Below, piece by piece: positions 21,435-34,816 of a DNA stretch of 64,000 bases. The stretch lies in the NCBI GenBank assembly GCA_019915015.1, contig JAHBBC010000002.1, forward strand, positions 1,488,001 through 1,552,000, read 5' to 3'. Under the pieces are notes generated by a model. It was given only the letters and a program-made list of their open reading frames with translations. It had not been told where the DNA came from and searched no databases. Within the stretch, counting starts at the first letter, position 1. Each line of letters begins with the position of its first letter. The position numbers and the translations under genes were made by a program. The DNA comes from Auriscalpium vulgare (taxonomy: Eukaryota > Basidiomycota > Agaricomycetes > Russulales > Auriscalpiaceae).

Positions 21435-21580
21435 ACCGATCGTATGCCCATGCATTAGCTGCTACTCCAGTCACTAGGCGCTGCCGATGTGCGACCCGGC
21501 GTCGTCACCCAACTGCCACAAAGACGAATAAGTATGCTCAGCCTCGAGACTAGTACGGTGCGTGCTAAATACTGCGCAAG
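21435..21580 (+). repeat. Left copy of a diverged direct repeat flanking the minus-strand NLR gene
   Basis: The run from ACCGATCGTATGCCCATGC to GTGCGTGCTAAATACTGC is matched with scattered changes by 28194-28325. It lies about 320 bases beyond the stop codon of the NLR gene. Confidence 0.7.
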
Positions 21581-21898
21581 CTTACCGCACTTGACGCACC
21601 TCAGGGGCCATAACATTGCTCCGTCAAAGGCTCCTGTGTTCTTTCCCAACAGGCAAGTTAGCAACAGCTTGTGGAGCTGGTCCACTTACTCACGGACAAA
21701 ACATTACTGTGTCAATAGGGCTTCTCATACCTTGTAATATTAAGATTGCCTTGATCTTAATATTGGCAACCATTTGACTATGACACAGTGCTTACTACCA
21801 TTATCTTACATATGATTGTACATCCACCTATCTACAAATGTAGAATATGAAGGAGAGTATATATAGTGTAGAACAAAATCAATATAATATAATATCAG

Positions 21899-24800
21899 TT
21901 ACAGAGATGTATAACATTGTGTCCAATCTCTTCCATGAACAAACTTCTGCAGGTGTAAGATGGTCTCATGTGCTGGTCCCTTGACCCACACATTGCTTGG
22001 GCGGTGGAGACCATATCTATGTAGAGGAGGAATCCATAAAAGCAGGCTTCCATGTTCACATCTCACCCATCCATCTATATCAATATCAGATTGGTCTGTA
22101 AAACCAGTGTACTCCTCCCTCTGTCCCTGACTTATGTTCAAAGGGGTCTCTCTCTCCATATAGTCCCATGGTCCTGAGGCCAGTCTCTCACCATCTGATG
22201 AGAATGGAACAGAGTTGTCATTAGCTGTGTGCCCCTCAAAAGGCCTCACAACTGTAGCACCTGAGGTTGCATTCCAGACTCGTATAATCTTGTCATTTGA
22301 CCCTGAGACAATGCTTTGGCCATCTGGTGAGAATGCAACTGAGGTAACAAGATCTCTGTGCCCCTTATATGGCCCTGCAACTATAGCACCTGTGGTTGCA
22401 TTCCAGACTCGTATAGTCTCGTCCCATGACCCTGAGACAATGCTCTGGCCATCTGGTGAGAATGCAACTGAGGTAACAGCATCTGTGTGCCCCTTATATG
22501 GCCCAGCAACTATAGCACCTGTGGTTGCATTCCAGACCCGTATAGTCTCGTCATCTGACCCTGAGGCAATGCTTTGGCCATCTGGTGAGAATGCAACTGA
22601 GTTAACACACATTGAGTGCCCCTTAGATGGCCCAGCAACTATAGCACATGTGCTTGCATTCCAGACTTGGACAGTCATGTCATCTGACCCTGAGGCAATG
22701 TTTTGGCCATCTGGTGAGAATGCAACTGAGGTAACACCACTTGAGTGCCCCTTAAATGGCCCAGCAACTATAACACCTGTACTTGCATTCCAGATTCGCA
22801 CAGTTTTGTCCCATGACCCTGAGGCAATGCTCTGGCCATCTGGTGAGAATGCAACAGTGGCGACAATATCTGTGTGCCCCTCAAATGGCCCTGCAATTTT
22901 AGCTCCTGTGGTAACATTCCAGACCCATACACTTGCATCATCAGATCCTGAGACAATGCTCTGGCCGTCTGGTGAGAATGCAACAGTGGCGACGCCATCT
23001 GTATGCCCCTTAAATGGCCCAGCAACTATAGCACCTGTGGTTGTATTCCAGACTTGGACAGTCTTGTCATCTGACCCTGAGGCAATGCTCTGGCCATCTG
23101 GTGAGAATGAAACAGAGTTGACATTATTTGTGTGCCCCTCATATGGCCTTGCAACTGTAGCGTCTGTGATTGCATTCCATATTCGCACAGTTTTGTCCCA
23201 TGACCCTGAGGCAATGCTCTGGCCATCTGGTGAGAATGCAACTGAGGTAACAGCATCTGTGTGCCCCTTATATGGCCCAGCAACTATAGCACCTGTGGTT
23301 GCATTCCAGACCCGTATAGTCTCGTCATCTGACCCTGAGGCAATGCTCTGGCCATCTGGTGAGAATGTAACAGATTCAACACCCATTGAGTGCCCCTTAA
23401 ATGGCCCAGCAACTATAGCACCTGTACTTGCATTCCAGACTTGTACAGTCTTGTCATATGACCCTGAGGCAATGCTCTGTCCATCTGGTGAAAATGCAAC
23501 AGAGCTGACACCAGCTGTGTGCCCATTATATGACTCTACAATGACTTCCCCTGTAGTTGAGTTCCAGACCTGCACAGTCTCATCAAATGACCCTGAAGCA
23601 ATTCTCTGGCCATCTGGTGAGAATGCAACAGTGGTGACAGCCCTTGTGTGCCCCTCAAATGGCCCTGCAATTTTAGCTCCTGTGGTTGCATTCCAGACCC
23701 ATACACTTTTATCATCAGATCCTGAGACAATGCTCCGGCCATCAGGTGAGAATGCAATACATCTAACAGCTGTATGCCCTTCAAATGGCCCTGCAACCAT
23801 GGCACCTGTGGTAGCATTCCAAACTCGTATAGTCTTGTCAAATGAACTTGAGGCAATGCTCTGGCCATCTGGTGAGAATGCAACAGCACTGACAGAATGT
23901 GTGTGCCCTTCAAATGGCCCAGCAATCATGACCCCTGTGGTTGCATTCCAGACCTTCACAGTATACTTATCTGACCCTGTGGCAATGCTCTGGCCATCTG
24001 GTGAGAATGCTATAGTAGCATGTTGTAGTAACATACTCTCAACCTGAATGGTGACAATCAATGCTGGCCATGTTTCAAGCTGTCCTCCTTGAACTGAAAT
24101 TGTGTTCAAAAACTTAGTCATATGCTGCCTACATAATGGAGAGCTTTTTGGTGCAAATGGTAGTGCAGATAGATAGATGTGAGGTGCACTGTGAGAGATT
24201 GGTACTCCAAAGTATAGCACAAATGCAATCATGTCATTAACTAATGTGACCACCTTAGTAACCATAGTCAATCCAGATTCCAACTAAAAGCAGAACCTAT
24301 TAGTATGTCAATATATTTGTATGTACCCACAACTTACTTGGGGAATAAGCCACATCTTCACAGAGTTCAATAATTGAGTCCCAAGATGTACTTTGCCAAT
24401 CAAGCTCAAGACCTCCAGCCAGTAGAGAATTTTAGTCTCTAAGAAGTTTTCAATATCTTTGCATAGTGTCTCTTTAAAATGACAATATTTTAAATGCATA
24501 CTCCAATAACAACATGCATATGACAGATATAATGGAATGTTTGCTTCTATGTGGGCCTGAAGATCAGGTACATCCTTGTTGGCCAAATGAGATGTTGCAA
24601 GGTGACAAATATTAAATTTGAGCTCAGCTTGCATGACTTTTAAACAGCAATATGCCATGTTAGAGTGTGCATTTGCTACATCTATATAATAAGGTCCACT
24701 TCTTGTGTCAAGAAGAAAGTCTCGAAATGATGTGTGTAGTGGTGTGATTGGCAATGATTCAGATCTCACATTGCTTAGAAGTGACCCAAGAGTACTAACA

Positions 24801-27498
24801 ACTGATTTAACAGATTGTTGAGCATTCTGGCCTTTGGGTTCAACATATCGATGAAAGGCACTAAGAGATGAGATAGACATTGGTGTAAGTGCAGCAAATA
24901 GCTGACCCATCACAATCTGGAACCGAGGGTGGCTGCGAGAATTGCTAAAATATCTTTTCAAAACCAAGGCATATAACTCATCAAGAGGGTTGAACTCCTG
25001 GTTGGAAGACGGGCTTAAAAGATCTTCTATGTAATCCTCAGCAGTTTGCCCAGCTCCTGGATCACAGATGTACTGACAGGCAACTGCTGCCCACTGAAAG
25101 AGCCCTTCAGCCTTATATGTTAGCTGATCCACCTTTTCTTCTAATTCATTGATAACTTCAGATAAATCTGAAAGTTGCTGAGATATGTATTGATGAATGT
25201 CATTATTTGTATGGACTGCCAGTGCAGAGTCATTCATATAGTGGATGTCAACTGAGGATGCTTCAATAAAAGCATTTTCAATGTCTTTCTCAGGTCTGGA
25301 GGTAATGAGAATTCGAAGATTTGATGGCAACTTGATTATATTCTGTGCTAGAAATGTGTGCAACCCATCTGTACCTCTTGCATCATCGCTTTCATCTAAT
25401 GCGTCAATGACAATCACAATAGGTGCATCAAAGAGCTGAAGATTATCAAATGGCTGCTGCAGTAGATATCTGAAATGGGTGCTGTAGTCTCTGGCACCCA
25501 GCCACTTGGATGTTTGATTTTCAATACTCTTGCCCAACTCGGATTTAAATGAAGGGTATTTTTCAGCAATATTATATGCCACTGTTGAAAATAAAGTCTG
25601 TGATGAATCTTGTGATGCATCCCTCACAAAGACAAAGGATGAACTGAGCTGTCCCCTTTTGTCAAATTGCTTTATGATTTCATGAGCTATAGATGATTTC
25701 CCTGTGCCTGCTTGACCAAGCAAGAGGAATGCACGAGGTGATTTGGAATCCTTGATCCAAGCACAGATAGCTTCCAAGAAATTCACACGTGTCCCAGGAA
25801 GACAGCCATTATTCTTAGACAGGAAAGATGAGCCTGTCTTATATTGGCGCAAAAGTTCCTTGATATCTTTATCCAAGTCTGCCTCACAATGTCAGATAGC
25901 CCTTCATTGCATACCAAATCACTCACTTTGCTTCTCTATCATTGACTTCAACTGGTCAAACATTGTTTCTATCAAAGCTATTGCTTGCTGAGCACTGTTT
26001 TGGATCTCAAGAGTAGTGAGATCCCAAAAGTTCTTTGTCAAATGGCCTAGAGTTTCATTATACATTGCAATTTCTTTGTCTGCAGAACCTGCAAGATTTT
26101 TCAAAGTGCGCTTCCCTACAGATGATAATAGTTGGATACAGATCTAACAAGGACTAATAGCAAACTCACAGATTCCTTGATTGGCCGCATACTCTTGAAT
26201 GAATTTCCCACAAGATTCTATCAAACTGAATATAACAATAAGTTTCCTAGCCTGCTCTGATTTGGGATTGAGCATGATCTTCTTAGCCTCCACAAGGATA
26301 TCCAGTGTGCCCTGCATAGTGCACAATAGGGTCTGTATACTTTGGTCACGTTTCACCTGATCCAGAAAGGTCTAGAACATACAGCACAACATGTAATTGT
26401 TTCTTGCAATGATTAAAAACATCAACAAACCCACCTTTGGGATGATTGCCAACAGAGTCCATGCTGACTGCACATATGGGTGAATCTGAAAACATTAGGA
26501 AAAAAATGAGATTACACACAAATCAAGACATACCTCTACAATGTTGTCCACAAGTTTCATAGCCCATTGGATCTTATCCAGAGTGTCTTTCCAAGTGTCA
26601 TATAGATCTGCCACTTTATCTGGGGCATTTTTCATAGCCTCTATTCCCATTACAATATGCTCAGACGGGCTTTGCATGTCATCCAGATGTTGCTTAGCAC
26701 TATTCAAGGCACTCCCCGCAAAGACCATATCGGGAGTATGAGGGAGGCTTATCAAGAGTGAGAGCTTAGCCATGCCACGCTCATCGAGATCAAATTCAGT
26801 GTCTAGGGTACTGAGCATAAGTACCAGAATGGATGGCCACTGTATCAATACACACACCTTGTCCAAGAGATGAACGGATCAATTCTAGTGAGATTTTGAG
26901 CGTTGCCATCACGGTGTCCTTGTGCAGTCTTCGCTGGGCAAATATGCGCAGCGTAAGGCTTGATGTGGAATGAACAGCACTACAAAGGTGTTCTTAGTCA
27001 CAGCAGATCCTGCTCGGCAATACCACTCACAATCCGTCCAATGTTTCATTCCAAGTCACATATTGCCCATCTGTTCGAGCGGTCTTCGTCTTCTTCTCCA
27101 CTCCGTTGGTTACGGTCACAAAGAACTCTCTGTCCTTACCGCTGAACGTGGTCTTGATGCGCGGAAGCCCGTACGCTCGGATTACTGTCGGTGGTAAGAG
27201 CTGAGCGATGACAGGCGACAGCGAGTAAGTACACGAGAAAGTACGCACCCTTCACGCTCACGTTGTCGATGGCCGTGCCTCCTTGCGCGTCGCCGATCGG
27301 ACTACCGCCAGCCGAATTGAACTCGAGACGTCGAGAAATGAGAGATATGGCGTACCCTGTTCCCGAGCTCTGATATTCTGGGAATCAAGCCTGCAGATGC
27401 GCAATCCGGTTGGCGATCAAGTGTCACGAACATGCGGGCGGGCGCACGTACGATGTAGTGGCCGGATGGCCGTGGCCGGTATCTTGTACAGAGGTCAT
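21899..27498 (-). CDS. C2-NACHT-WD40 NLR-like protein (STAND NTPase), copy 1
   Basis: Ten exons give 1689 codons with all phases consistent: 27452-27498, 27249-27367, 27031-27184, 26854-26958, 26534-26810, 26435-26485, 26170-26371, 25927-26115, 24338-25878, 21899-24283. The N-terminus has a C2-like domain (VIRAYGLPRIKT ... GQYVTWNETLDG), then a helical linker, then NACHT with Walker A LLGQAGTGKSS and Walker B IVIVIDALDE. A helical region follows, then 14 WD40 repeats plus one degenerate repeat, and a conserved C-terminal segment (LLLWIPPLHRYGLHRPSN). Such proteins are nucleotide-operated switches. Fungal relatives (Podospora HET-D/E/R) control heterokaryon incompatibility and are proposed immune receptors. 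The C2 part suggests Ca2+/membrane association. The NACHT-WD exons are AT-rich and CpG-poor; exons 1-4 are not. The 5' exon was set by homology to exons at 48620 and 52343. The donor GTGTAT after 26854 is the weakest junction. Confidence 0.85.
22180..24040 (-). repeat. WD40-coding tandem repeat of NLR copy 1
   Basis: About fourteen units of 129 bp (43 codons, consensus core FSPDGQSIASGSxDxTVxVWN) plus a decayed fifteenth. One unit, ending before GRSIVSGSDDKS, is two codons shorter. Units are clearly related in DNA but more diverged from one another than those of copy 2. Confidence 0.9.
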
Positions 27499-28193
27499 AC
27501 TTTCTTGGTACGTAGCTTGGAGAGTTATTCTGGCAGATATTCTGAGAGTACGTTGCGGTCGAGGACGTAGGTCGAGAGAACCGGAGGAAGCTCGGATGCG
27601 CGCGGGCAAAGTTGACCGAGCCTCCTCAAAGCGTCAGCTCTTGCTTTCCATTCTCCAACAGTGTCAACCATTCTATCAACTCCTCTGGGCCATACGATCC
27701 ATGTCTTGTGCATGTCTATCTTGCAACCCACGCCCAGCTCAAGTCTACGCTCTCCGACGGGAAAGTGGATATGATCTCGGCGTTTCGATTCGATGAGGTG
27801 TGTCTATGTGCGGGCTGCGCAAGGCGGACGCTGACTTGGCCACTGAGTTGTGCAGCTCATAGTCCCCTTGTGATATGATACTATAGATCCCGCCCGTAAC
27901 CATCGCCCAAGCAGTTCTCCTACCCGGCGCACAACTCCGCTACGCACTACTCTGGGCCCCAGAAAGCGCGGCGCGATACAGGCGCAGAGTACGACCCGGA
28001 GGAGGCGAACGGCACGTCGGGACTATGTTGTGCAGAGGGTGGGTGCCCGTCACGCGAGGCAACGTGATATGTGGAGGATGAGCACAGGGCTCTGGTGCGT
28101 GGATCCTGAGCAGTCCTGAGCCTGCGAAAGTTCGAATATGTCCTCAATGAGACTTATGGAGACTACGGTGCGTGGGCGTTGTACTCATCGTAT
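27499..28193. other. Upstream region of NLR copy 1
   Basis: On the minus strand about 27570-27630 resembles sequence upstream of the paralogous first exon at 52220-52275 (CGCGCGC, CTTTGCC, CGACCTAC.TCGACC blocks), so it is probably promoter or leader. I see no separate gene. Confidence 0.45.
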
Positions 28194-28325
28194 ACCGTTC
28201 GTATGCGCATGCACTAACCTGCTACTCCTAGTCACTGTGCTGACGTGCGAGCCGGCGCCGTCACCCGACCGCCATGAAGAACACGCTCGCGAATAGGCCT
28301 CGTATAGTGCGTGCTAGACACTGCC
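28194..28325 (+). repeat. Right copy of the diverged direct repeat flanking NLR copy 1
   Basis: It shares CGTATG.GCATGCA.TA, TGCTACTCC, AGTCACT, CCGGCG.CGTCACCC and GTGCGTGCTA with 21435-21580 in the same order and orientation. The two copies enclose about 6.6 kb containing the whole NLR gene. Confidence 0.7.
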
Positions 28326-28679
28326 TACCACATTCTTTGCAACCGCTGGGATAGCTAGCGTCTCCCGGATGCAGCGGGGTAACAAAGAGGTCACCAGCAC
28401 CGGCACTCTCGATCATGAGTTCCACATGCGTTACACAGGGATGTTTCGGAGATACAGATGCAGCTAGGATATAATAGATGCGAGTGATGTGTGTGGCAAA
28501 TGATCATGAATCGAGCACAAGGGGATGAAAACAGACACTATGTAACACAACAGAAAAAAGAAATTGAACGAAAGTTAGTGAACGGACATTAGAGGGAGCA
28601 AGAGAGACCCTAGAGGGATACGGAGAATGCGATGGTAGCAAGACGCAGGGGTACAGGCAGAAAGAAGACACAACTGCCA

Positions 28680-31600
28680 TCATTGACCTGGAGGGGTCAT
28701 CCGCAGCGTCATTACGCGGTCGTCTGACACCAGGATAATCTCGTCGCGCCCAGCTGTCCTCCCAAATGGCAGGGCGCCGGGGTACACCGGCGGTACAGGT
28801 GATGAGCTGTACGAGGACTGCACCGACTGGCGCCCGCCATAGGAGTTGGTCGAGTACGGTTGATGTTGGTGCTGGTGTGGATGCGCATACTGGTTGACAC
28901 TGTATGTCGACGAGAATGAGCCGTGGGATACGCGTTGTGACTGCGAGGCGGACGGAGGGATGTCGGTGAAGAGACAACGCAGATTGTTGCCTTGAATGAT
29001 CTGCGACATTGACCCTGTCTCGACGTTGCGGATTTCCACAAAGGTGGGCTCGAATGCGAGTACATAGGGATATTGAAGTGCTGGACCATATGATCAGCAC
29101 GCATGGACCAGACACGCATGGTTCAGACAGAGGCCAAACGACGTACCAAAGCCTGTTGGTGTACCTTCCCAGTAGACCATGAAATCTTTGCGAGAGCGGT
29201 GCCCACTCCGATCGATGTAAAAGGCAAAGTCTGGCAGAGGTCAAAAAGAGTCGCATGAAAAGCAGTAAGCCACGGCGCTTACCATCATAACACAGGAGGA
29301 ACTCGTTCTCGATCCGATAAATTGCCATGGGTTTGGGCTTCACATTGTCCCCACGCCGCCGCACGAACTCCAGCGACTCGTCGCTCGGGTCCAGCAGCCC
29401 CTGAGTGTCGAGGGTAGCAGGATCGATGATCTCAAACCATTGACACATGCCACGCATAGCCTCGTCTTCAGGAAGTGAATGGACGACGATTGCACCGGAA
29501 TGTAGAATTCCTATCGCGATATGTTCAGCACCCTGCGACGGACACGCGGTAAGTGGCGTACCCTGTATATCCGCAGCGTGTCGTTGCCGCCCTGCAACAG
29601 CTCCTGAATGTCGGCTTGCTTCGCCCCGGACGTTCTGGTCGATCGGCTCCAGTATCTTTATTGTACTCGACAGCGGGCTCGTCTTGACGACACAGACGAA
29701 TGTCCGGCCGATGCACACACCGGTCTTGAAGAACGATGTATGCGACGCGATGCGCTTGGCGCGCTTCAGCCCGGCCATGGGGTCCATATGGTCTAGCGCG
29801 TCAAGGGGGAACGTGATGACTTGGCCCTCTGCAGCGCCACAGATAAGCACGACACAGGCGATGGAAGGATGAGGCACGCACCGGAGAGGACGATCAAGAG
29901 CCCATAATCGTCGAGAACATCCACCTGCGCAACGTCCGTAAGCGCGAGCACCTTGACTGGGTCGCGGTTCTGCTCGCGGAGGTCGGAGAAGTACACGCCG
30001 TCGAAAGTCCAAAGACCACCTTCTTGCCCTCCACTGCGGACGTTCAGCCTCCAAGCGATCGAAAGCATCGAAAACAACACGTACTAAATGGTGCAGCACA
30101 GTTAACGCCATTCATCGCGGTGAAGAAGCCCTCGCTAAGCGTCTCCATCTCGAAATAGGTGCTCCGATCCCGCATAAGCTCCTGTTGCCGGGTGATGGCC
30201 TCAACCCACTTTCGATGGCTGACTTGTGTACTCGCCCAGAGTGTCATTTGATAGTACTTCCGGCCAAGATGCACGAACGTGATCGAAAACCGGCTTTTCC
30301 CCCGTTCTCGTACTTGACGGGTATGGACGGTGGGTAGGGTAGCGTCTTGACAGTCGAAGCGGTGTTGAAAGAGTTGCGTTTGACAAGAGTGCGAGGGTGG
30401 CGCGTGTTGAGAGTGCGGACGGTACCATTGGTGTCGTCCGTCGCCATGACATACAAGAGCTCAAGGGGGATGGGCTAGACGCGACGTGAGGGAGGAACAG
30501 TGGACAGGGGCTGATAACGCACCCGTCGGTACACCTTGTATTGCTCTCCCTTGCTCTTTTGCTTGACCATGAGTAACGCATGATCGAACAAGAACACCTG
30601 GAGTTCGCCACTGTCGCCCTGCGATCCACCGCGCTTATTCAAAGGACCTTTATGAACCAGCTCACGACCTTCGTCCTTCAATCGTAAATCCTGAAGACCG
30701 GTAGTCCGTCAGACTAAGAGCAAAGGGTCATTCCACATGGACATACGACTTGCTCCCAGGACGGAACACGAGCTGCTGGTCTAGTTGGAGAAGGTTGAAT
30801 CGGTTCTCCGCGCGCCCTGTTTGCAAGTTGACCTCGCCGAGGAACTCCCGCACTAATGCAACGACCTTCGGGAGGCCCTCTTTGTCTGAAGTATCGTCGG
30901 GCGTCTGCTTCAGAACAGCTTCGAGGAGAAGAGGATAACGCGCGAGGCGTGTCGTCGGCTTCGTGAGGTACGCATTGAGCTCCAGCTTGCGTGACTCTGG
31001 TCGCCGTTCGTTGTCCTATCCACACAGAGTCAGCACACCTACCCCAACAACCAGTGACCACCACGCACCTCGACAAACTGCGCAAACGCAGGATTCGAGC
31101 TCCGCTCCTTCTCAAACTCATACTTCCCATACAGCTGATGCGCGCCGTACGAGACAAACGGCCCAAAGTGTGGCACTGCGTCGAAGAAGATGTCCGCAAT
31201 GCTCTCGACAACCGCGTATGACTTCTGCCGCTTGTTGAGGCGTCCGCAGACGCGTGTTGACCGCGATGATGTCCTGCACGTTCCAGAACACTTGCTCCAC
31301 AAAGTCAGCGCGCCGCGCCTCGGGGATGATTTCCGAATTCTTCAGTGGGTTAATCCAGACCTGTCGAAGCCCTTTCAGAAACCTCTTGTGAGAGGACACA
31401 GACGGGAGAACTCACGTCGCGTAAGTATTCCATGTCCCGCACGAAGTCCCGCTCCGTGTATATCACCTCGTTGATCGCTTCCTGGCGCTTCTTCTCCTGG
31501 TCTGACACGCTATTCACGACCTCCTGCGGTACGGAGTGGATCCACAGTTGACCTGGCTCCGCGATATCTAGCTCGCCCAGGCTCTCCTGACTCTCCTGCT

Positions 31601-33466
31601 TCTTGAGCGCGAGTTGTGGCTTCAAATTTAAGCGCGCCTGCTGCTCGAGGCGTCGCGGGCATGTTATACTGTAGCACAGCTGGTCCCGCGAACACGTCGG
31701 GGAGTAGCAGTCCGTGAGCAATGTGAACACGCCAGTCGGCAGCGGCACGTCGTCGGCAGACATCGAGCCTGCGCGGGGACGCTGCGTACGCCCGTTGCCA
31801 TGCCCGTCCGACTCTGTGGAGACCTCGTTCGACGGCGACGAGCTGTCGTGCGTGACCGTGGAGCCAGCGCGGTGGAGCGAGAGCGCATTGTCGTCGGCAC
31901 TGTTCGGCGCACCGACCTCGCCGCTGACAAACGGGCTCGGGACGCGGGTGCGGAACTGATACACATCTGACGCGCTGTCCCGCAACCGGTGGTCGTAAGT
32001 GACGGCGTGGAAGAACTTCTGTGCATCGAGGGCGCGCCCGAGGAGAAGGGCGAGGTTGCGGTCGGTCGTCTTGATGATGTACGCGATCTTATCGACCGCC
32101 TGGCGCCCGTCGAAGGCATCCTTGTACGTCAAACCGTCCTTCACTCTATCGTTGACTGCGACGCGGGCGCGGAAGGCCTCGGCGACGCGGGAAAGCAAGG
32201 CAGGGTAGACGATCGGCGTGCGCCGTGGAGGGCCGGGGGAAGAAGGTGTGCTGGAGCCCTGCATGAGTGGCAGCGAGGGCCGGGAGCGCGAGGAGCCCGC
32301 CACGCCGTCGAGCAGCACCGCTCGGACCTGCGCGGTGGTCGCGGCGGACATGGAGCGCGAGCGGTCCTGGACGGTACGATCGCGTCGGAACGCCGGACCG
32401 CCAGGCATGGTGCGGGAGGACTCTGAGGACCGCCGTGTGGACGCCTCGACGAGGGACGACGGTGAGGTTCCGGGCGCGCCGCGTGGTTCATGATCGCGGT
32501 GTCAAGCTGGAGGGGGTGCGGGCGCGGCGGCGGTGAGGCGGCAGACTGGTCCGAGCTGCCCGATCGGACGGATAGGGCGTCTGGGGGCACCTGGGAGTGG
32601 CGCTGATATTGTGAGGAATGGTGCGGGGGCGGTGGTGGCGGTTGTGGCTGCACATATGATTGATAGGCTCGGGGCTGCTGCGAAGCATACGCTGTGGGCA
32701 ATACACGTGTATGATTAGCACGCCGCTCGCGGCACGGCAGGAGGCGAGTACATGACCGGCCGTGGGTCCACGGTAGCTCGGACCCGTCGTCTGTGTCGCT
32801 CGGGCTGCTCCCCTCGGCAAAGTCGATGCCCAGGCGGCCGTTGTCAGCGTCGATATTGACGCCTAGGCGGGGGACACCGTTGCTGGGGTGGCCCGACGCC
32901 CCGTTCTGGTAACGCGGCGGGCCGTTGTCGTATTCATGCGGGCGACCTGGCTGGACGTTCTGCTGTCCCATGGGGCTGCTGAGGTATACTTGGGCCTGGT
33001 AGGCCTGCGCGGGGGTCAGGCCGTCGCGCGTGAAGGACTCGAGACTGGTGTCGGGCGAGAGGTCCGGCGGTGCGGCAATGATGCCCTGGGTGTGGGGGTT
33101 GCTGGCGACTGACGATGCATGGGAAGTGGTCGCGGTGGTGTGTGAGTAAGGCTGCTGGCGATAAGGATAGCTGGAGTATGCCCAGGAGTTGGGGGGCTGG
33201 GAAGGCTGGGCGTAGAACTGGGACTGTGCGGGGGCGGGGTGCGCCTGGTGCGTGGAGGAGGCGTAGGAGGGTGCGTATGAGCTGCGGCGATCCGAGTACT
33301 GCGAAAACTGCTGGTTCTGTGAGTGCTGCTGAGGATAAAGGTACTGCGAGGAGGCGTAGTTGACGGGACTCGGGTTCTGGTGGTGGACGGGGCTTGGTCG
33401 TCCAAAGATGGACTCGTAGGCTTCGTGCCGCTTGTCGGGCTGTCGTGGGCCCAAAGGCCTGTCCAT
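28680..33466 (-). CDS. ROM2: Rom2-type Rho1 guanine nucleotide exchange factor (DEP-DH-PH-CNH)
   Basis: The start is the ATG at 33466 (MDRPLGPRQPDKRHEAYESIF); the upstream open frame has no ATG. A long disordered Pro/Gln/Ser-rich N-terminus precedes a DEP domain (RVKDGLTYKDAFDGRQAVDKI near 32130). The DH domain begins at INEVIYTERDFVRDMEYLRD near 31450 and continues through TKPTTRLARYPLLLEAVL. PH follows (LFDHALLMVKQKSKGEQYKVYRRP), then a C-terminal citron homology domain ending at 28680. The protein activates Rho1 at sites of wall stress upstream of protein kinase C and glucan synthase. About eight short introns lie in the DH-PH-CNH part and one near 32700-32760. The frame change between the Pro-rich N-terminus and DEP, near 32480, was not resolved into a clear intron. 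Domain order and length fit the fungal family. Confidence 0.88.
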
Positions 33467-34816
33467 GACGGCGGGGAAGGGGGGAGGGCGAGGACAGGCG
33501 GCGAGGGTAGGAGCGGGCGTGGTCAAAACGAGGAGCGGCAGCCTCGCGCCGCGCGCTTTCTCGTCTTCAACGTTTCACTGCGACTCCTTCAAGTTCACGC
33601 CAACTCTCAAGAGCGCAAGAGCCTCTGCAGCTGTGCTCTCTGCGATAATCATCAAATAAATTGCTCGGGCATGACGTCTCCACATCGTCATCCAACGGTC
33701 AACCCGGACAATATTTATTGATCCCGGCTCCATGGGCGGCCGCCGCACAGTGGGAATTGCCTGCATAAATCTCTGTGAAAACCTTGGTTCTTGCTTGTTT
33801 CCTCTCGGTGTTCAGCGCGTCATTGACCTATCACCCAGCAGGACACTGTCAGATATTTTCAGAGAGCAGCCAGTGTCCAATTCGTTCTCGGCCGTCGGAC
33901 CGGATTTACGCCGACGGGCTTGCCACAAACCACTGCCGCCTTGTGAGCTTGTATCATACTTCCGGCGGACGACACACATATAACAGTGCATCACTATGTA
34001 CTACGCTGTAGACTGGCGCTCTTCTTCTTTGAAGCTTTCAATGCGCATCTCGCGCCGGTCATGAGTCCAGGCGCTCCTGGTTCGCTCAGCTTGCCCTCTG
34101 CTCCTAGACCCTCTGCTCCTAGACTCGCTTGAGGTCTACGTCCTTTGTCATTGCACGTACGTGTTGAAGAAAGTAAAACGCCGGGAAGGTAGTCACCATG
34201 CTCACTGCCATCCACATACATAACGATAACCGTCACCGAGGACCTTGGCAACTGCTCTGTGATACTCACTGACACTTGGGCGGCATGTGTACAAGTATGA
34301 ATACGTTCCTTGAGCAAGTCGCACGTACGAGCAGACTATCCGGGGTGTCTGGAAAAGCTCTTGGAGTCATTGATTCCGGATCCGACCCGCGCTCCAGCCT
34401 CCAGCCCTTCATCGAAGTTCAATATGTTGTGGCTCTGCCCAAATCAGAACATGGATGCGGTGAGCAGGGTCCTCACACTTCGTCCAATAAATCACTCACA
34501 TTTGTGGTATTGTTATCATAGCATAACTGGCAGGCAGTGACAGTATTGGGATTAATGAGCATGATGCGGGCTCCGGGTGAATGTCCCAACTACAATAAAT
34601 AATATTGACACCGCGATGTCTATCGATCGCTCTCAAAGTCATGATTGAGCGTAGAGCTCAGCCTTTTGTGGACGCCGAGTATCGCTGATAGACTCAAAAC
34701 CTCCCGCGAACTTCTTTGACTTGTCCAGGATAGAATAACTAGTTTGCTAACTCAATAAAATACACGTAGGCGATGTGAACATACGATATGCATCAGTAGG
34801 CGACAGCTTATGCGAG
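33467..34816. other. Intergenic region between RhoGEF and Pso2
   Basis: It contains the RhoGEF promoter (right of 33466) and the 3' end of the Pso2 gene. No coding region with splice support and no RNA gene was seen. Confidence 0.45.

Noticed and set aside
22215..24047. A 610-codon plus-strand frame opposite the WD40 repeats of NLR copy 1
   Set aside because: Same repeat artefact; the minus-strand gene has introns, domains and a conserved C-terminus.
33467..33526. An upstream start for the RhoGEF
   Set aside because: The codon at 33526 is TTG; the first ATG is at 33466 and matches the usual N-terminus of the family.
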